A DNA stretch of 64,000 nt from Gracilimonas sp031581265 (GCF_031581265.1 NZ_JAVLBQ010000002.1:124001-188000); one strand, 5' to 3'. Counted from the stretch's first letter, positions 52,857 to 62,565 are shown. A program made the numbers and translations. The notes: generated from the letters alone by a model not told the origin.

Positions 52857-53660
52857 TTATTCAGCGTCGGATATCGTCCGATAATATTCGGCAAATTTAT
52901 CGGAGACATCTTCCGGGGAGCCTTGAATTTTCTCAGGCTTAATTCCCAGTTCATCAAAGATATCATCGAATTCATCTTTTAGATAATTACCCGTAACCAC
53001 ATGATCACTGTATTTGAGCCCGAGTTTGAGCAAATCAACTTTGCCCTCCTCAGTCAAATTGTCGATATCAGTATCAGCGGGTAATCCGAGAAGTTCTAAT
53101 ACCCGTGCAGAGTCTGAATCTCCCTCGTTAATAGGGTGATGCAGATTGTACACAATCTTAGTATTCTGAAAAATCTTCTCATCTTTATATAAAGTTTTCA
53201 CTAAAAGCGGAGTCAATCCGGCCGGCCAGTCGTGACAATGAATAATGTCCGGTTCCCAGCCGAGCTTAATAACTGTTTCGAGCACTCCTTTATTGTAGAA
53301 TGCCAACCGCTCATCGTTATCTTCATAAAATTCTTCTGAATCTGGTTTTCTGAATAGTCCTTTTCTCTTGAAATAAGTGTCGTTGTCTAAGAAATAAACC
53401 TGCAGTTTAGCATTGGGGATACTTGCCACTTTAATTTTCATCGTCTCGATTGTATCCCCCACTTTAACCTCTATACCGGAAAGTCGAATTACTTCATGTA
53501 ATCGATTTCTGCGGTCATTAATGGATCCATACTTGGGAAGTAAGATGCGGATCTCAAACCCTTTGTCTTGAAGTGAAGCAGGCAAAAACCGAAGTAAATC
53601 GGCTGTATAAGTCATGCGTGCAAATGGGGAAATTTCTGCGGCAACGTAAAGAATTTTCAT
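52857..53660 (-). CDS. Glycogen/starch synthase N-terminal (GT5) domain protein, catalytic half absent
   Basis: A 267-residue protein matching only the N-terminal Rossmann half of GT5 glycogen synthase: MKILYVAAEISPFARMTYTA (the usual KxGGL ADP-binding motif is replaced), GFEIRILLPKYGSINDRRNR, and DIIHCHDWPAGLTPLLVKTL. The C-terminal ADP-glucose half is not encoded downstream. Lone GT5 N-domains of this size are common in Bacteroidota, where another family does the synthesis. So it may be a regulatory or glycan-binding subunit, not an active synthase. It ends the glgB/malQ cluster. Confidence 0.8.
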   Translation of the reverse strand: MKILYVAAEISPFARMTYTADLLRFLPASLQDKGFEIRILLPKYGSINDRRNRLHEVIRLSGIEVKVGDTIETMKIKVASIPNAKLQVYFLDNDTYFKRKGLFRKPDSEEFYEDNDERLAFYNKGVLETVIKLGWEPDIIHCHDWPAGLTPLLVKTLYKDEKIFQNTKIVYNLHHPINEGDSDSARVLELLGLPADTDIDNLTEEGKVDLLKLGLKYSDHVVTGNYLKDEFDDIFDELGIKPEKIQGSPEDVSDKFAEYYRTISDAE

Positions 53661-53689
53661 AGATATGTGCTCTCAGTGATTACTCTGGT

Positions 53690-54502
53690 TTAATTTGGTG
53701 CTGTATTATTTTTCATAACACTATTTAGATCCTCATCGTCATCCAATGAGTAAAAGTCTAAAAGGGTGTCTCCTCTAAGGCCCAGCCGGAGTGTTTCAAC
53801 GGCAATTACATCTGCTGGTACAATATTTCCAAGATTGACATTACTGCCAAACTTCCGAATGAACCAAACCTGCTGCTCTTTTTGAGGGGCTTCAAAAATA
53901 AGTTTGTCTTGTGATATTTGATCGGTGATTTCTTCTATCAATCCGGAGCGAACTTCGCCATTGGGTCTAAATACTCCAACAGTTCCACTTTCGCGGGCTT
54001 CACAAATAACTTTTTGTGCTCCGGCTTTAAGTTCTTCTTCTATAATTCGAACCCATTTGTAGGGAGGAATGATATCGTTAGGGTTTTTACTGCCAACTTC
54101 GGAGTACACGTAAAACTCTTGGCTCAGTTCTTTAATGATCGCCTGTTTCCTTTCATCGGATAACCATATGGTGCCGTTGGAAACTTCCACATGCTGTATG
54201 TTGTAGTTTTTCATCAACTGAACATAGGCGTCAAGCTGATCGCGGAGTACATAGGCTTCAAATAAAGTGCCTCCAAAATAAACCGGAATATCGGCACTTT
54301 GATAGACTTCAATTTTTTCTTCAAGGTTTTGGGTAACATATGCTGTTCCCCAACCCAATTTTACAACGTCTATATAGTTGGAACTGGATTCAACGAAATC
54401 CTGAGCTTGCCGCACGCTATATCCTTTATCTAAGGCAAGGGTTAACCCCCTTTTGCGTGGTTTATCAGTTCGCTTAGGTAAGTGATTTAGTGTAAATGCC
54501 AT
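53690..54502 (-). CDS. Phosphosulfolactate synthase-like protein (ComA family)
   Basis: A 270-residue TIM-barrel protein. It has RKRGLTLALDKGYSVRQAQD, DVVKLGWGTAYVT, YFGGTLFEAYVLRDQLDAYV, VEVSNGTIWLSDERKQAIIK, EVGSKNPND and KVICEARESGTVGVF. These are the characteristic ComA blocks. ComA adds sulfite to phosphoenolpyruvate, first step to coenzyme M in archaea and to sulfolactate in some bacteria. Here it lies inside the glycogen cluster, 29 bases before the GT5 domain gene. A link to sulfonolipids, which some relatives make, is speculative. Confidence 0.8.
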   Translation of the reverse strand: MAFTLNHLPKRTDKPRKRGLTLALDKGYSVRQAQDFVESSSNYIDVVKLGWGTAYVTQNLEEKIEVYQSADIPVYFGGTLFEAYVLRDQLDAYVQLMKNYNIQHVEVSNGTIWLSDERKQAIIKELSQEFYVYSEVGSKNPNDIIPPYKWVRIIEEELKAGAQKVICEARESGTVGVFRPNGEVRSGLIEEITDQISQDKLIFEAPQKEQQVWFIRKFGSNVNLGNIVPADVIAVETLRLGLRGDTLLDFYSLDDDEDLNSVMKNNTAPN

Positions 54503-54576
54503 ATATTTCAGTTAAAAATTCTAAGCTTGGAATATACAAAAACACAGTCTGTATATGAAATCAAGCATTTATTGAG

Positions 54577-56082
54577 TTATGTATTTCTATGAATTTGACG
54601 ATTACTTATTTCAACAAGGTGCTGAATGTGTTGTTCATCTACATTTTTGAACATTTCGTAAGTGTATCTCCACAGCCAATTACCCGACGATGTGCCGGGG
54701 ATATTCATTCTGTGTGACTCATCCAAACCCATGTAGTCCTGTAATGGGAAGATAGCCTGATCTGCTACTGAAAGCATGCCCAGCCGGATGAATTCCCAGT
54801 GAATATTTTCGCCACTTGAGCGGGTATATGTGCGCGCTTTGTGTTGTTCGGTTTCGTTGGTTGAGTTATACCACCCTATAGCGGTGTCATTATCGTGGGT
54901 GCCTGAGTAGACAACGCTATTTGGTGTATAATTATGGGGTAAGAAATCGTTGGCAGAGTCTGAGTCGAAGGCAAATTGAATGATTTTCATGCCCGGAAAA
55001 TTGTATTTATCTCTCAGTTTTTCAACACCTTCCGTCATAAATCCTAGATCTTCCGCGATAATGGGCAGTTCTCCGCATTGTTCAAGTATAGTATCAAAAA
55101 GTTTTTTACCGGGACCTTTAACCCAGCGTCCATTTTCAGCTGTTTTTTCTGAGGCTTTAATTTCCCAGTAAGCATTAAAACCACGGAAGTGGTCTACACG
55201 AATAGCATCAAAGGCGTAAAACATTTGTTTGAAGCGATCTACCCACCAAGAGAAACCATCCTCTTCAAGCTTATCCCATTTATAGAGAGGGTTTCCCCAA
55301 AGTTGGCCGGTTTTACTAAAATAATCAGGTGGTACCCCGGCTACTAACATTCGGTTTCCCTTTTCGTCCACTTCAAAATATTCGGGATTAGCCCAAACAT
55401 CAGCACTGTTATGGTCAACAAAAATAGGAATATCGCCAATTACACGAATACCTTTTTGGTTGGCATAATTTTTTAGGGCAATCCACTGGTTGTTAAATTC
55501 AAACTGAAGCCAGTATTGATATTCAATCTGTTCTTTAAATTTCTCCCGATATTTTTTAAGTGCTTCCGGTTTACGCTGAGCTATGTCTTCATCCCAGGTA
55601 TTCCAGGGTTGCCTGTTGTAATAGAGAGAACAGGCCATAAAAAGCACAAAATCATCGAGCCAGTGTTTATTTTGCTTTTTGAACGCATTGAAGGCTTCTT
55701 TTTCTTCTTTTTTTATGGAATCGAAAAAACGCTTAAAGGCCAATTGGTACACACGATCTTTATTTTTAAAAGATGCTTCATAGTCAGCTTCAGTAGAATA
55801 GGGTAATTGAATGTCATCAATCTCATCCTGAGTCAGTAACCCTTTTTTGTGAAGGATGTCTGGGCTGATTAGATATACATTCCCCGCAAAAGCAGAATAA
55901 CTGGCATAGGGAGAGTTTCCATATCCGGTTGGGGTAAGGGGTAAAACCTGCCAGATGGATTGATTTGTTCGATCTAAAAAATCAATAAATTTTCGGGCCT
56001 CAAACCCAAAATCTCCCATTCCATATTTACCGGGAAAGGATGTTGGGTGAACTAAACAGCCGCAAGAACGTGGAAAGCGCAT
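54577..56082 (-). CDS. malQ: 4-alpha-glucanotransferase (amylomaltase)
   Basis: MalQ moves alpha-1,4-glucan segments between acceptors and so trims oligosaccharides for GlgP. The 501-residue GH77 protein has PTSFPGKYGMGDFGFEARKF, GYGNSPYASYSAFAGN, the catalytic region DAIRVDHFRGF, IIAEDLGFMT and YSGTHDNDTAIGWY. Length is the bacterial standard form. The gene lies 7 bases downstream of glgB and in the same direction as ComA and the GT5 domain, forming one glycogen operon. Confidence 0.95.
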   Translation of the reverse strand: MRFPRSCGCLVHPTSFPGKYGMGDFGFEARKFIDFLDRTNQSIWQVLPLTPTGYGNSPYASYSAFAGNVYLISPDILHKKGLLTQDEIDDIQLPYSTEADYEASFKNKDRVYQLAFKRFFDSIKKEEKEAFNAFKKQNKHWLDDFVLFMACSLYYNRQPWNTWDEDIAQRKPEALKKYREKFKEQIEYQYWLQFEFNNQWIALKNYANQKGIRVIGDIPIFVDHNSADVWANPEYFEVDEKGNRMLVAGVPPDYFSKTGQLWGNPLYKWDKLEEDGFSWWVDRFKQMFYAFDAIRVDHFRGFNAYWEIKASEKTAENGRWVKGPGKKLFDTILEQCGELPIIAEDLGFMTEGVEKLRDKYNFPGMKIIQFAFDSDSANDFLPHNYTPNSVVYSGTHDNDTAIGWYNSTNETEQHKARTYTRSSGENIHWEFIRLGMLSVADQAIFPLQDYMGLDESHRMNIPGTSSGNWLWRYTYEMFKNVDEQHIQHLVEISNRQIHRNT

Positions 56083-56089
56083 GTAGTAT

Positions 56090-58297
56090 CTATTCCTTTG
56101 GTTTTAAAATTAGCCCTGCCAGCGGAGGTATGGTAACAGAGATATTGGCTTTTTGATTATGCCACTCTCCCCATTCAGCATGAATTTTACTATCTCCGGC
56201 ATTACTTCCACCATAGTATTCCGAATCGCTGTTCAATAAAATTTCATATTCACCTGCATGGGGTACGCCTACCTTATAGCCGTAGTGAACATTAGGTGTA
56301 AAATTCAGAATTACAACTACAAAATCTTCCGGGTCCCTGGCTCTGCGGATATAAGAAATAATACTGTTATCAGCATCACTGGCATCAATCCATTCAAAGC
56401 CGCGCCAGTCAAAATCAATTTCGTGCAGTGGTTTTTCCCGGTTGTTTATCGAGTTTAAATCTTTAACAAGTTGTTGTACTCCTTGATGAGTTTCCCATTC
56501 CAATAGATGCCAGTCAAGAGAATGTGATTCATCCCATTCTGACCACTGTCCAAATTCGCATCCCATAAAAAGTAAATTTTTTCCGGGATGGGTGTACATG
56601 TATAAATAAATGAGCCGTAGATTCGCAAACTTTTGCCAATCATCGCCGGGCATTTTTGAAAGCATAGATTCCTTCATATGTACCACTTCATCATGAGAAA
56701 ACGGAAGCATAAAATGCTCTGAAAAAGCATATATCAGAGAAAAGGTAAGCTGATCCTGATGATATTTTCTATAAATAGGATCTTTTTGAATATAGGTTAA
56801 CGTGTCATTCATCCACCCCATATTCCATTTAAAATCAAATCCTAAGCCCCCGGTTTCTGTAGGACGGGATACCCCTCCCCAGGAAGTTGATTCTTCAGCA
56901 AAAGTGATAACTCCAGGAAAGTGATGATGTACCGAATCGTTGAATTTCCTTAAAAAGTCGATGGCTTCGATGTTTTCACGACCACCATACTTGTTTGGAA
57001 TCCATTCACCTTCATCGCGGGAATAATCCAGGTATAGCATCGAGGCTACGGCATCAACCCTAAGCCCATCTATATGAAATTTATCACACCAATAAATTGC
57101 GTTTGAGACGAGAAAATTTTGAACTTCAGTACGCCCAAAATTAAAAATACAAGTTCCCCAATCTTTGTGTTCGCCCTTTCGGGGGTCGTCATGCTCAAAA
57201 AGTCCGGTTCCGTCAAAACGCCGTAGTCCATGTTCGTCTTTTGCAAAGTGAGCAGGTACCCAATCCACAATCACCCCAATACCGGCTTGATGACATTGAT
57301 CTACGAAGTACATAAAATCTTCCGGGGTACCAAAGCGACTGGTGGGCGCATAATATCCGGTAATCTGATATCCCCATGAGGGATCATACGGATGTTCGGC
57401 TATGGGCATTAGTTCTACGTGAGTATATCCCAAATTTTTTAAGTAAGGCACCAGCTGGTCGGCCGTTTCACGATAACTTAAAAAACCGGGCTCTTCGCCA
57501 ACTTTACGTCTCCAGGAACCCAGATGCATTTCATAAATTGAAATGGGTTGATCGTATCCTTGTTTTTCCTGTCTGTTTTTAATCCAGTCAGCATCTTCCC
57601 ATGCATAGTTATCAATACCCTTTACAATGGAAGCTGTGCCCGGACGCAATTCAGAATAAAAGGCAAAAGGGTCAGCTTTTTTTAGAGGAGAATCCTGAAC
57701 CGGGGTAATAATTTCATATTTATAATAATCCCCTTCCTGAACATGTGGAATAAAAATTTCCCAAATACCCTGATCGTGAAATTTTCGCATACGGTGAACA
57801 CGTCCATCCCAGCTGTTAAACTCACCAACCACGCTGGCTCGTGTTGCGCTGGGTGCCGTAACTACAAAATGGGTTCCTTTTACGCCTTCAATCTCGCGTG
57901 GATGAGCTCCCATGAACTCATAAGCCTGGTTATGATTGCCTTCACCCCAAAGCTGTAAATCAAAATCGCTGATAAGAGAATTAAATTGATAAGCATCTTT
58001 TATAGTAAATGGCTCGCCTTTATGGGGCGTAATTTGTAGCTCGTAGTTAAAACGGTTCTTTCGGCGGGCAAATACTTTTTCAAATAATCCTTCTTTGGAA
58101 ACCAGATCAAGTTCATACTTCTTACTACCAATTATGGCTGTTACGGATTTTGCTTCCGGTCTAAATGTTCGCAGGACTAATTTCTTTTTGTCATCTATGT
58201 CTGTTTCATGTAACCCTAAAACTGAAAAAGGGTCCCCATGTGACCCGTCAGATATGGAAGCAATTGTTTCTTTTGATAGTGTAAAACTCATCACCAT
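56090..58297 (-). CDS. glgB: 1,4-alpha-glucan branching enzyme
   Basis: GlgB makes alpha-1,6 branches in glycogen. The 735-residue protein has the N-terminal carbohydrate-binding modules (about 1-130 and 130-235), the GH13 catalytic barrel with MPIAEHPYDPSWGYQITGYY, GLRVDAVASMLYLDYSRD (nucleophile Asp), FAEESTSWGGVSRP (acid Glu), and LPFSHDEVVHMKESM, and a C-terminal all-beta domain. An ATG two codons downstream (58291) is an alternative start. It heads the leftward glycogen unit. Confidence 0.96.
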   Translation of the reverse strand: MVMSFTLSKETIASISDGSHGDPFSVLGLHETDIDDKKKLVLRTFRPEAKSVTAIIGSKKYELDLVSKEGLFEKVFARRKNRFNYELQITPHKGEPFTIKDAYQFNSLISDFDLQLWGEGNHNQAYEFMGAHPREIEGVKGTHFVVTAPSATRASVVGEFNSWDGRVHRMRKFHDQGIWEIFIPHVQEGDYYKYEIITPVQDSPLKKADPFAFYSELRPGTASIVKGIDNYAWEDADWIKNRQEKQGYDQPISIYEMHLGSWRRKVGEEPGFLSYRETADQLVPYLKNLGYTHVELMPIAEHPYDPSWGYQITGYYAPTSRFGTPEDFMYFVDQCHQAGIGVIVDWVPAHFAKDEHGLRRFDGTGLFEHDDPRKGEHKDWGTCIFNFGRTEVQNFLVSNAIYWCDKFHIDGLRVDAVASMLYLDYSRDEGEWIPNKYGGRENIEAIDFLRKFNDSVHHHFPGVITFAEESTSWGGVSRPTETGGLGFDFKWNMGWMNDTLTYIQKDPIYRKYHQDQLTFSLIYAFSEHFMLPFSHDEVVHMKESMLSKMPGDDWQKFANLRLIYLYMYTHPGKNLLFMGCEFGQWSEWDESHSLDWHLLEWETHQGVQQLVKDLNSINNREKPLHEIDFDWRGFEWIDASDADNSIISYIRRARDPEDFVVVILNFTPNVHYGYKVGVPHAGEYEILLNSDSEYYGGSNAGDSKIHAEWGEWHNQKANISVTIPPLAGLILKPKE

Positions 58298-58395
58298 TTT
58301 TGGATTTGAAAGGACGATAAAGATACTAAAATTTCACAAAATTTTGTGTATCCATTTAAAGTGCTTTCGATTCAACGATTCTATATTTTAGGTAC

Positions 58396-59622
58396 ATGAA
58401 GAATTCCGGCTTTATTGCAAAGAGATACTTGTTTTCGCGCAAGCATATCTCCCTTATTTCTACCCTAACTTTTATCAGTATTACCGGCATTACCATTGGT
58501 ACGGCCCTGCTGATTGTGGTTCTTTCCGTGTTTAATGGTTTTTTTGATGTGATTAAAAGCTTTTTGTTGTCGTACGACCCTGATTTGCGGATCGAGGCTT
58601 CCGGGGCTCAAACATTCGCACAAAACGAAGAAATAATGTCGCAGATTCGTTCATTACCGGAAGTACAAATTATCTCTCCCTATGTAGAAGGAAAAGCATT
58701 ATTGGCGATTGAAGGATCACAAAATGAGGTAGTTGATGTTAAGGGGGTTGAGCGAGATTCCTTTTTTCAGCTTGTTGATATTGAAGAAAGTGTGACTACA
58801 GGGGTTTTCGACCTCTCAGTCCGCAACAGAACACCAGGCATCATAGTGCATGAAGATCTTAAAAACCGACTACGCCTTAATGTTGAAGATGATTTAGCCC
58901 TGCTAAGTGCGGCCGGCATGAAAAATGCACTCACCCAAATTACCGTCCCTCAATCTTTCCGTTTTGATTTACGGGGGGCCTATTATTTACAACAGATAAC
59001 AGGTTCGCCAAAAGTTTTTGTAGACATTGAAGCGGCTAAACGATTATTTAGGGTTCGGGGTGAAATCACCGGAATGGATATAAAGTTATCCAACAATGAG
59101 CAGGCAGAGGAAGTGAAAGAAAAGCTTTCGGTCATTCTGGGAACGGATTTCAAAATTTCGACTTGGTACGATTTACAGAAGCCGCTGTATGATGTGATGT
59201 ACCTGGAAAAGTGGGGATCATTTTTAGTATTAATCCTGATTGTGATAGTAGCTGTTCTGAATATTATTGGGTCATTAACAATGATTGTCATTCAAAAACA
59301 AAGAGACATTGGCATTTTAATGTCGATGGGATATAGCCGAAAAGGTATTAAATCCATTTTCAGGAAACAGGGACTGTACATTGGCTTAATAGGATGTGGA
59401 ATTGGAGGTACTCTTGGCCTTGCCCTAAGCTGGGCTCAAATGAAATTCGGCTTTGTAAAACTATCATCAGCATTTATTATTGATGCTTATCCCGTACTGA
59501 TAAGTCCATTAGATGTATCCATTATTTTAGTAGCCAGTTTGGGTCTTTGTATACTGGCAAGTTGGTATCCTGCCCACCGGGCCGGACAGGTTCAACCCGC
59601 CGATGCCGTACGATATGAATAG
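58396..59622 (+). CDS. LolC/LolE-type lipoprotein-releasing ABC permease
   Basis: A 408-residue permease with one N-terminal TM helix (about 21-45), a large periplasmic MacB-type domain (about 50-260) and three C-terminal TM helices (about 276-296, 327-347 and 370-395), the standard LolCE/FtsX topology. Blocks are AKRYLFSRKHISLISTLTFI and VIQKQRDIGILMSMGYSRKG. The system releases lipoproteins from the inner membrane to LolA. No lolD is adjacent. It could also serve as another MacB-like exporter. It is convergent with the MurF-like gene. Confidence 0.85.
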   Translation: MKNSGFIAKRYLFSRKHISLISTLTFISITGITIGTALLIVVLSVFNGFFDVIKSFLLSYDPDLRIEASGAQTFAQNEEIMSQIRSLPEVQIISPYVEGKALLAIEGSQNEVVDVKGVERDSFFQLVDIEESVTTGVFDLSVRNRTPGIIVHEDLKNRLRLNVEDDLALLSAAGMKNALTQITVPQSFRFDLRGAYYLQQITGSPKVFVDIEAAKRLFRVRGEITGMDIKLSNNEQAEEVKEKLSVILGTDFKISTWYDLQKPLYDVMYLEKWGSFLVLILIVIVAVLNIIGSLTMIVIQKQRDIGILMSMGYSRKGIKSIFRKQGLYIGLIGCGIGGTLGLALSWAQMKFGFVKLSSAFIIDAYPVLISPLDVSIILVASLGLCILASWYPAHRAGQVQPADAVRYE

Positions 59623-59641
59623 GTATTAATGTTGAGTTTTA

Positions 59642-59670
59642 AATGTTAAATGAAGGGTTCATTTAACATT
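59642..59670. repeat. Perfect 13-bp-arm hairpin between convergent genes
   Basis: AATGTTAAATGAA (59642-59654) and TTCATTTAACATT (59658-59670) with a 3-base GGG loop. It matches the inner text of the hairpin at 36699-36732. No T-tract, but it lies between two convergent genes and may end both. Confidence 0.7.
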
Positions 59671-59672
59671 AC

Positions 59673-61361
59673 TTATTCATTATATACATCCGGAAGGTCG
59701 TTTTCATAAAGTACGATATCTCCTTCCCGGGCGTGCTTTTGCACCAACTCGTTGGCCTCAAACAGAGAGTTTACAACACGAACATTAAGTGCTGCCGAGT
59801 CTTTTGATTTTATGCCTTCCAGAATAGGTTTTGCTCTTTCCTCTCCTACCAGTACCACTAAATCAAGATTCGCTTTGGCAATAGTTTTTCCAAATTTAAA
59901 GTTTTCTTCCTCCTCAATATCTCCCAACTCAATCATCCCCGGAGTGATGATCATACGTTGCCCCGAATTAAATTGAGCCAAGATTTCAACAGCATTCTTG
60001 GCCCCGACTGGATTTGAGTTAAAAGCATCATCTATAATGGTGAGCTCCCCTCTTTTTTTAAGCTCTAACCGGTGTTCAATAGGTTCAATATTTGCAGCTG
60101 CAAGGGCCATGGTTTTGAGACGAATATCGAAATGATTAGCAACACCTACCGCCAGTAATAGGTTTTGAGCATTATGAGCACCGAGCAATTTTGTTTCAAA
60201 GGTTTCCGATACATCCCCAATAGAAACATTAAATGACATGCCGGACGTGCTGTAAGAAACATTAGAACCGCGAATACTCCCATTGTTTAAGCCAACCAAG
60301 ATTCGCTGAATATCATCCCGGTGTTCGCCCATTTTCGAGACCCGTATATCGTCGGCATTCAACACGGCTACACCGCCTTCTTCGAGCCTCCGAACCAGGG
60401 TGCCTTTTTCATAGGCAATCACTTCCCGGGAGCCAAAAGTTTCCAGGTGCGCAACCCCTACATTCGTGACTACAGAAACATCCGGGTTGGCGATATCACA
60501 AAGTTCCTCAATGTTGCCTTCATAACGCGCTCCCATTTCAAGTATAAGTATTTGGTGATGGGATTGAAGGTCATTATTGATCACTTTACAAATGCCCATT
60601 GGGGTGTTATAGCTGCCGGGGGTTGAGCAGACATTAAACCGCTCTTTTAGCAAGTCACGAATCATAAACTTGGTACTGGTTTTTCCATAGCTGCCAGTGA
60701 TAGCAATCACCTTTAAGTCGGGCATGGAGGCCAGCTTTTTTCGGGCTTGTTTTTTAAATCCATTTTGAATGTACTTTTCAACCGGTTTAGTTATGAGCCC
60801 TGCCAGCAAAATAAAAAACGGGAGTAAGGCGATTCCAAAAGCCCATCCTGTAATCAGTAAGATCAAATCAAAAGAGAGTAACCCGCTGAAGTAGTTAGGT
60901 AGGGGCAGTTCAATAAAAGGCAGAAATCCTGTAAAACTGGTATAGGTGAAATAGAGCGGTAAAAAAACATTAAGGATAGTGTAGGGTACCATCAGCCGAA
61001 GAACTCGCGGAGTAAAAACAAGAGGTTTTTTTACTTTTTCTGGGCGGTACTTTGATACGCCCCTAAACCACCATATGCAAGAAAGCAAAACGATTAAGCT
61101 AACGGAGGTGTAGGTGAGGGTATCAAAAATCCAGTTGCTGAACAGCATCAAAATGAAAATGAAAACCATCAGCAATGAGATATTGCCGGTAATCACTTTT
61201 TCATCCCAGTGAGCCTTAAGCCATTGCCAAAACAAGTTATTTTTGTAGCCGACCTGTTGATAGATATGAACGAAAAAGCGCATTCGATACCATGTGTATC
61301 GAATCATTATTAGGCAAAATAAAATTGCAGCTCCGTCGAGAAGCAAATAATACCAGTTCAA
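59673..61361 (-). CDS. Membrane-anchored MurF-like Mur ligase
   Basis: A 562-residue protein. Residues 1-190 hold about five TM helices (6-23, 58-75, 80-97, 120-140, 160-190), followed by a complete Mur ligase: P-loop AITGSYGKTSTKFMIRD (about 220-236), EMGARYEGNIEELC, NVGVAHLETFGSREVIAYEK, DDAFNSNPVGAKNAVEIL, and ITPGMIELG. This middle and C-terminal part resembles MurF, which adds D-Ala-D-Ala to UDP-MurNAc-tripeptide. Usual MurF has no TM region and starts with a UDP-binding domain that is missing here. So it may act on a lipid-linked or other substrate. Confidence 0.8.
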   Translation of the reverse strand: MNWYYLLLDGAAILFCLIMIRYTWYRMRFFVHIYQQVGYKNNLFWQWLKAHWDEKVITGNISLLMVFIFILMLFSNWIFDTLTYTSVSLIVLLSCIWWFRGVSKYRPEKVKKPLVFTPRVLRLMVPYTILNVFLPLYFTYTSFTGFLPFIELPLPNYFSGLLSFDLILLITGWAFGIALLPFFILLAGLITKPVEKYIQNGFKKQARKKLASMPDLKVIAITGSYGKTSTKFMIRDLLKERFNVCSTPGSYNTPMGICKVINNDLQSHHQILILEMGARYEGNIEELCDIANPDVSVVTNVGVAHLETFGSREVIAYEKGTLVRRLEEGGVAVLNADDIRVSKMGEHRDDIQRILVGLNNGSIRGSNVSYSTSGMSFNVSIGDVSETFETKLLGAHNAQNLLLAVGVANHFDIRLKTMALAAANIEPIEHRLELKKRGELTIIDDAFNSNPVGAKNAVEILAQFNSGQRMIITPGMIELGDIEEEENFKFGKTIAKANLDLVVLVGEERAKPILEGIKSKDSAALNVRVVNSLFEANELVQKHAREGDIVLYENDLPDVYNE

Positions 61362-61501
61362 TTTATGTGGGATTTAAAAATTATAAGCGATCTGTGTAAA
61401 GTATAAGTTATGAAATTAACTGCTATTCGAAATCGGTAAAGAACCTTGCTATATTCACCAGACAATCAATAAAATTGTTTCAAAAAAACGAAAAGAAATA
61501 T

Positions 61502-62506
61502 ATGAAATTAGTTATCCCAATGGCCGGGCGGGGTACTCGTGTTCGTCCGCACTCGCACACAGTTCCTAAGCCTCTACTGCCTGTAGCAGGTACTATGATT
61601 GTAGAAAGAATTATTGAGACTTTTAACCGAACACTGGATCGAGATATCACGGATGTAGTGTATATTTTGGGTCCGGATTTTGGAGAAGACATCAAACAGC
61701 CACTGCGCGATATGAGTGAGCGTCATAATGCAAAGGCGTTATTTGAGGTGCAAGCAGAAGCTCTGGGCACAGCTCATGCTGTAGCTATGGCCAAAGAGCA
61801 CTTAGATGGCGAAGTTATAATCGCTTTTGCAGATACGATTTTTGACAGTCAGGAACCTTTTGAGTTGGGCGATGCAGATAGCGTAATTTGGTTAAAAAAG
61901 GTGGAAGACCCATCACGATTTGGAGTGGCTGTACATGAAGGCGATACCATCACCGGATTCGTTGAGAAGCCAAAGGAATTTATATCTGACCTGGCCATCA
62001 TTGGTGTGTACTACTTCAAGGATGGAAATTATTTTAAAAAGCAGATTGAGTGGGTGCTTGAAAATGATATGAAAGGTCCGGGTGGAGAGTATTTCCTAAC
62101 AGATGCCCTCGATAAAATGATCAAAGACGGCAAAATATTTAAAACAGCAACCGTTGATGAGTGGTTGGATTGCGGAACTCTGCCTGCGTGGCTGGAAACA
62201 ACCGGCATCATCACCGAAAAAGAATTTGATGGAGCCGATGAAAGCAAATATCCCAATGCTACCATTATTTCGCCTGTTTATATAGGAGAAGGTGTTCAGA
62301 TTGAAAACAGTACAGTAGGCCCCAAAGTTAGTATTGAAAACGATTCGGTAATCAAAAATTCCAAAGTTGAAAATACCATCATTCGGGATAATGCTGAGAT
62401 TTTAGATTCTGAAATTTCCGGTTCAACGGTTGGAGCTTTTACTTCCCTGAAAAATGTGAAAGGGAAGGTTGATGTTGGTGACCATAGTAAACTGGACATA
62501 AAATAA
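61502..62506 (+). CDS. Sugar-phosphate nucleotidyltransferase with left-handed helix tail
   Basis: A 334-residue nucleotidyltransferase. It opens with GRGTRVRPHSHTVPKPLLP, the NTP-binding signature of glucose-1-phosphate thymidylyl- or mannose-1-phosphate guanylyl-transferases, followed by FAVAVHEGD-like core blocks (DPSRFGVAVHEGDTITGFVE). A C-terminal left-handed beta-helix (IISPVYIGEGVQIENSTVG ... IKNSKVENTIIRDNAEI) is present. It makes NDP-sugars for glycan synthesis. Exact sugar is uncertain. The ATG at 61502 is chosen over a TTG at 61475. A strong terminator follows. Confidence 0.88.
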   Translation: MKLVIPMAGRGTRVRPHSHTVPKPLLPVAGTMIVERIIETFNRTLDRDITDVVYILGPDFGEDIKQPLRDMSERHNAKALFEVQAEALGTAHAVAMAKEHLDGEVIIAFADTIFDSQEPFELGDADSVIWLKKVEDPSRFGVAVHEGDTITGFVEKPKEFISDLAIIGVYYFKDGNYFKKQIEWVLENDMKGPGGEYFLTDALDKMIKDGKIFKTATVDEWLDCGTLPAWLETTGIITEKEFDGADESKYPNATIISPVYIGEGVQIENSTVGPKVSIENDSVIKNSKVENTIIRDNAEILDSEISGSTVGAFTSLKNVKGKVDVGDHSKLDIK

Positions 62507-62534
62507 TTTTAAGTCCACATTTTACATTTAGTCC

Positions 62535-62565
62535 AAAGGCTTCGGTTTTCCGAAGCCTTTTTTTG
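62535..62565 (+). terminator. Strong rho-independent terminator
   Basis: AAAGGCTTCGG (62535-62545), loop TTTT, CCGAAGCCTTT (62550-62560), then a run of T. A perfect stem with U-tract about 30 bases after the nucleotidyltransferase stop. Confidence 0.93.
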
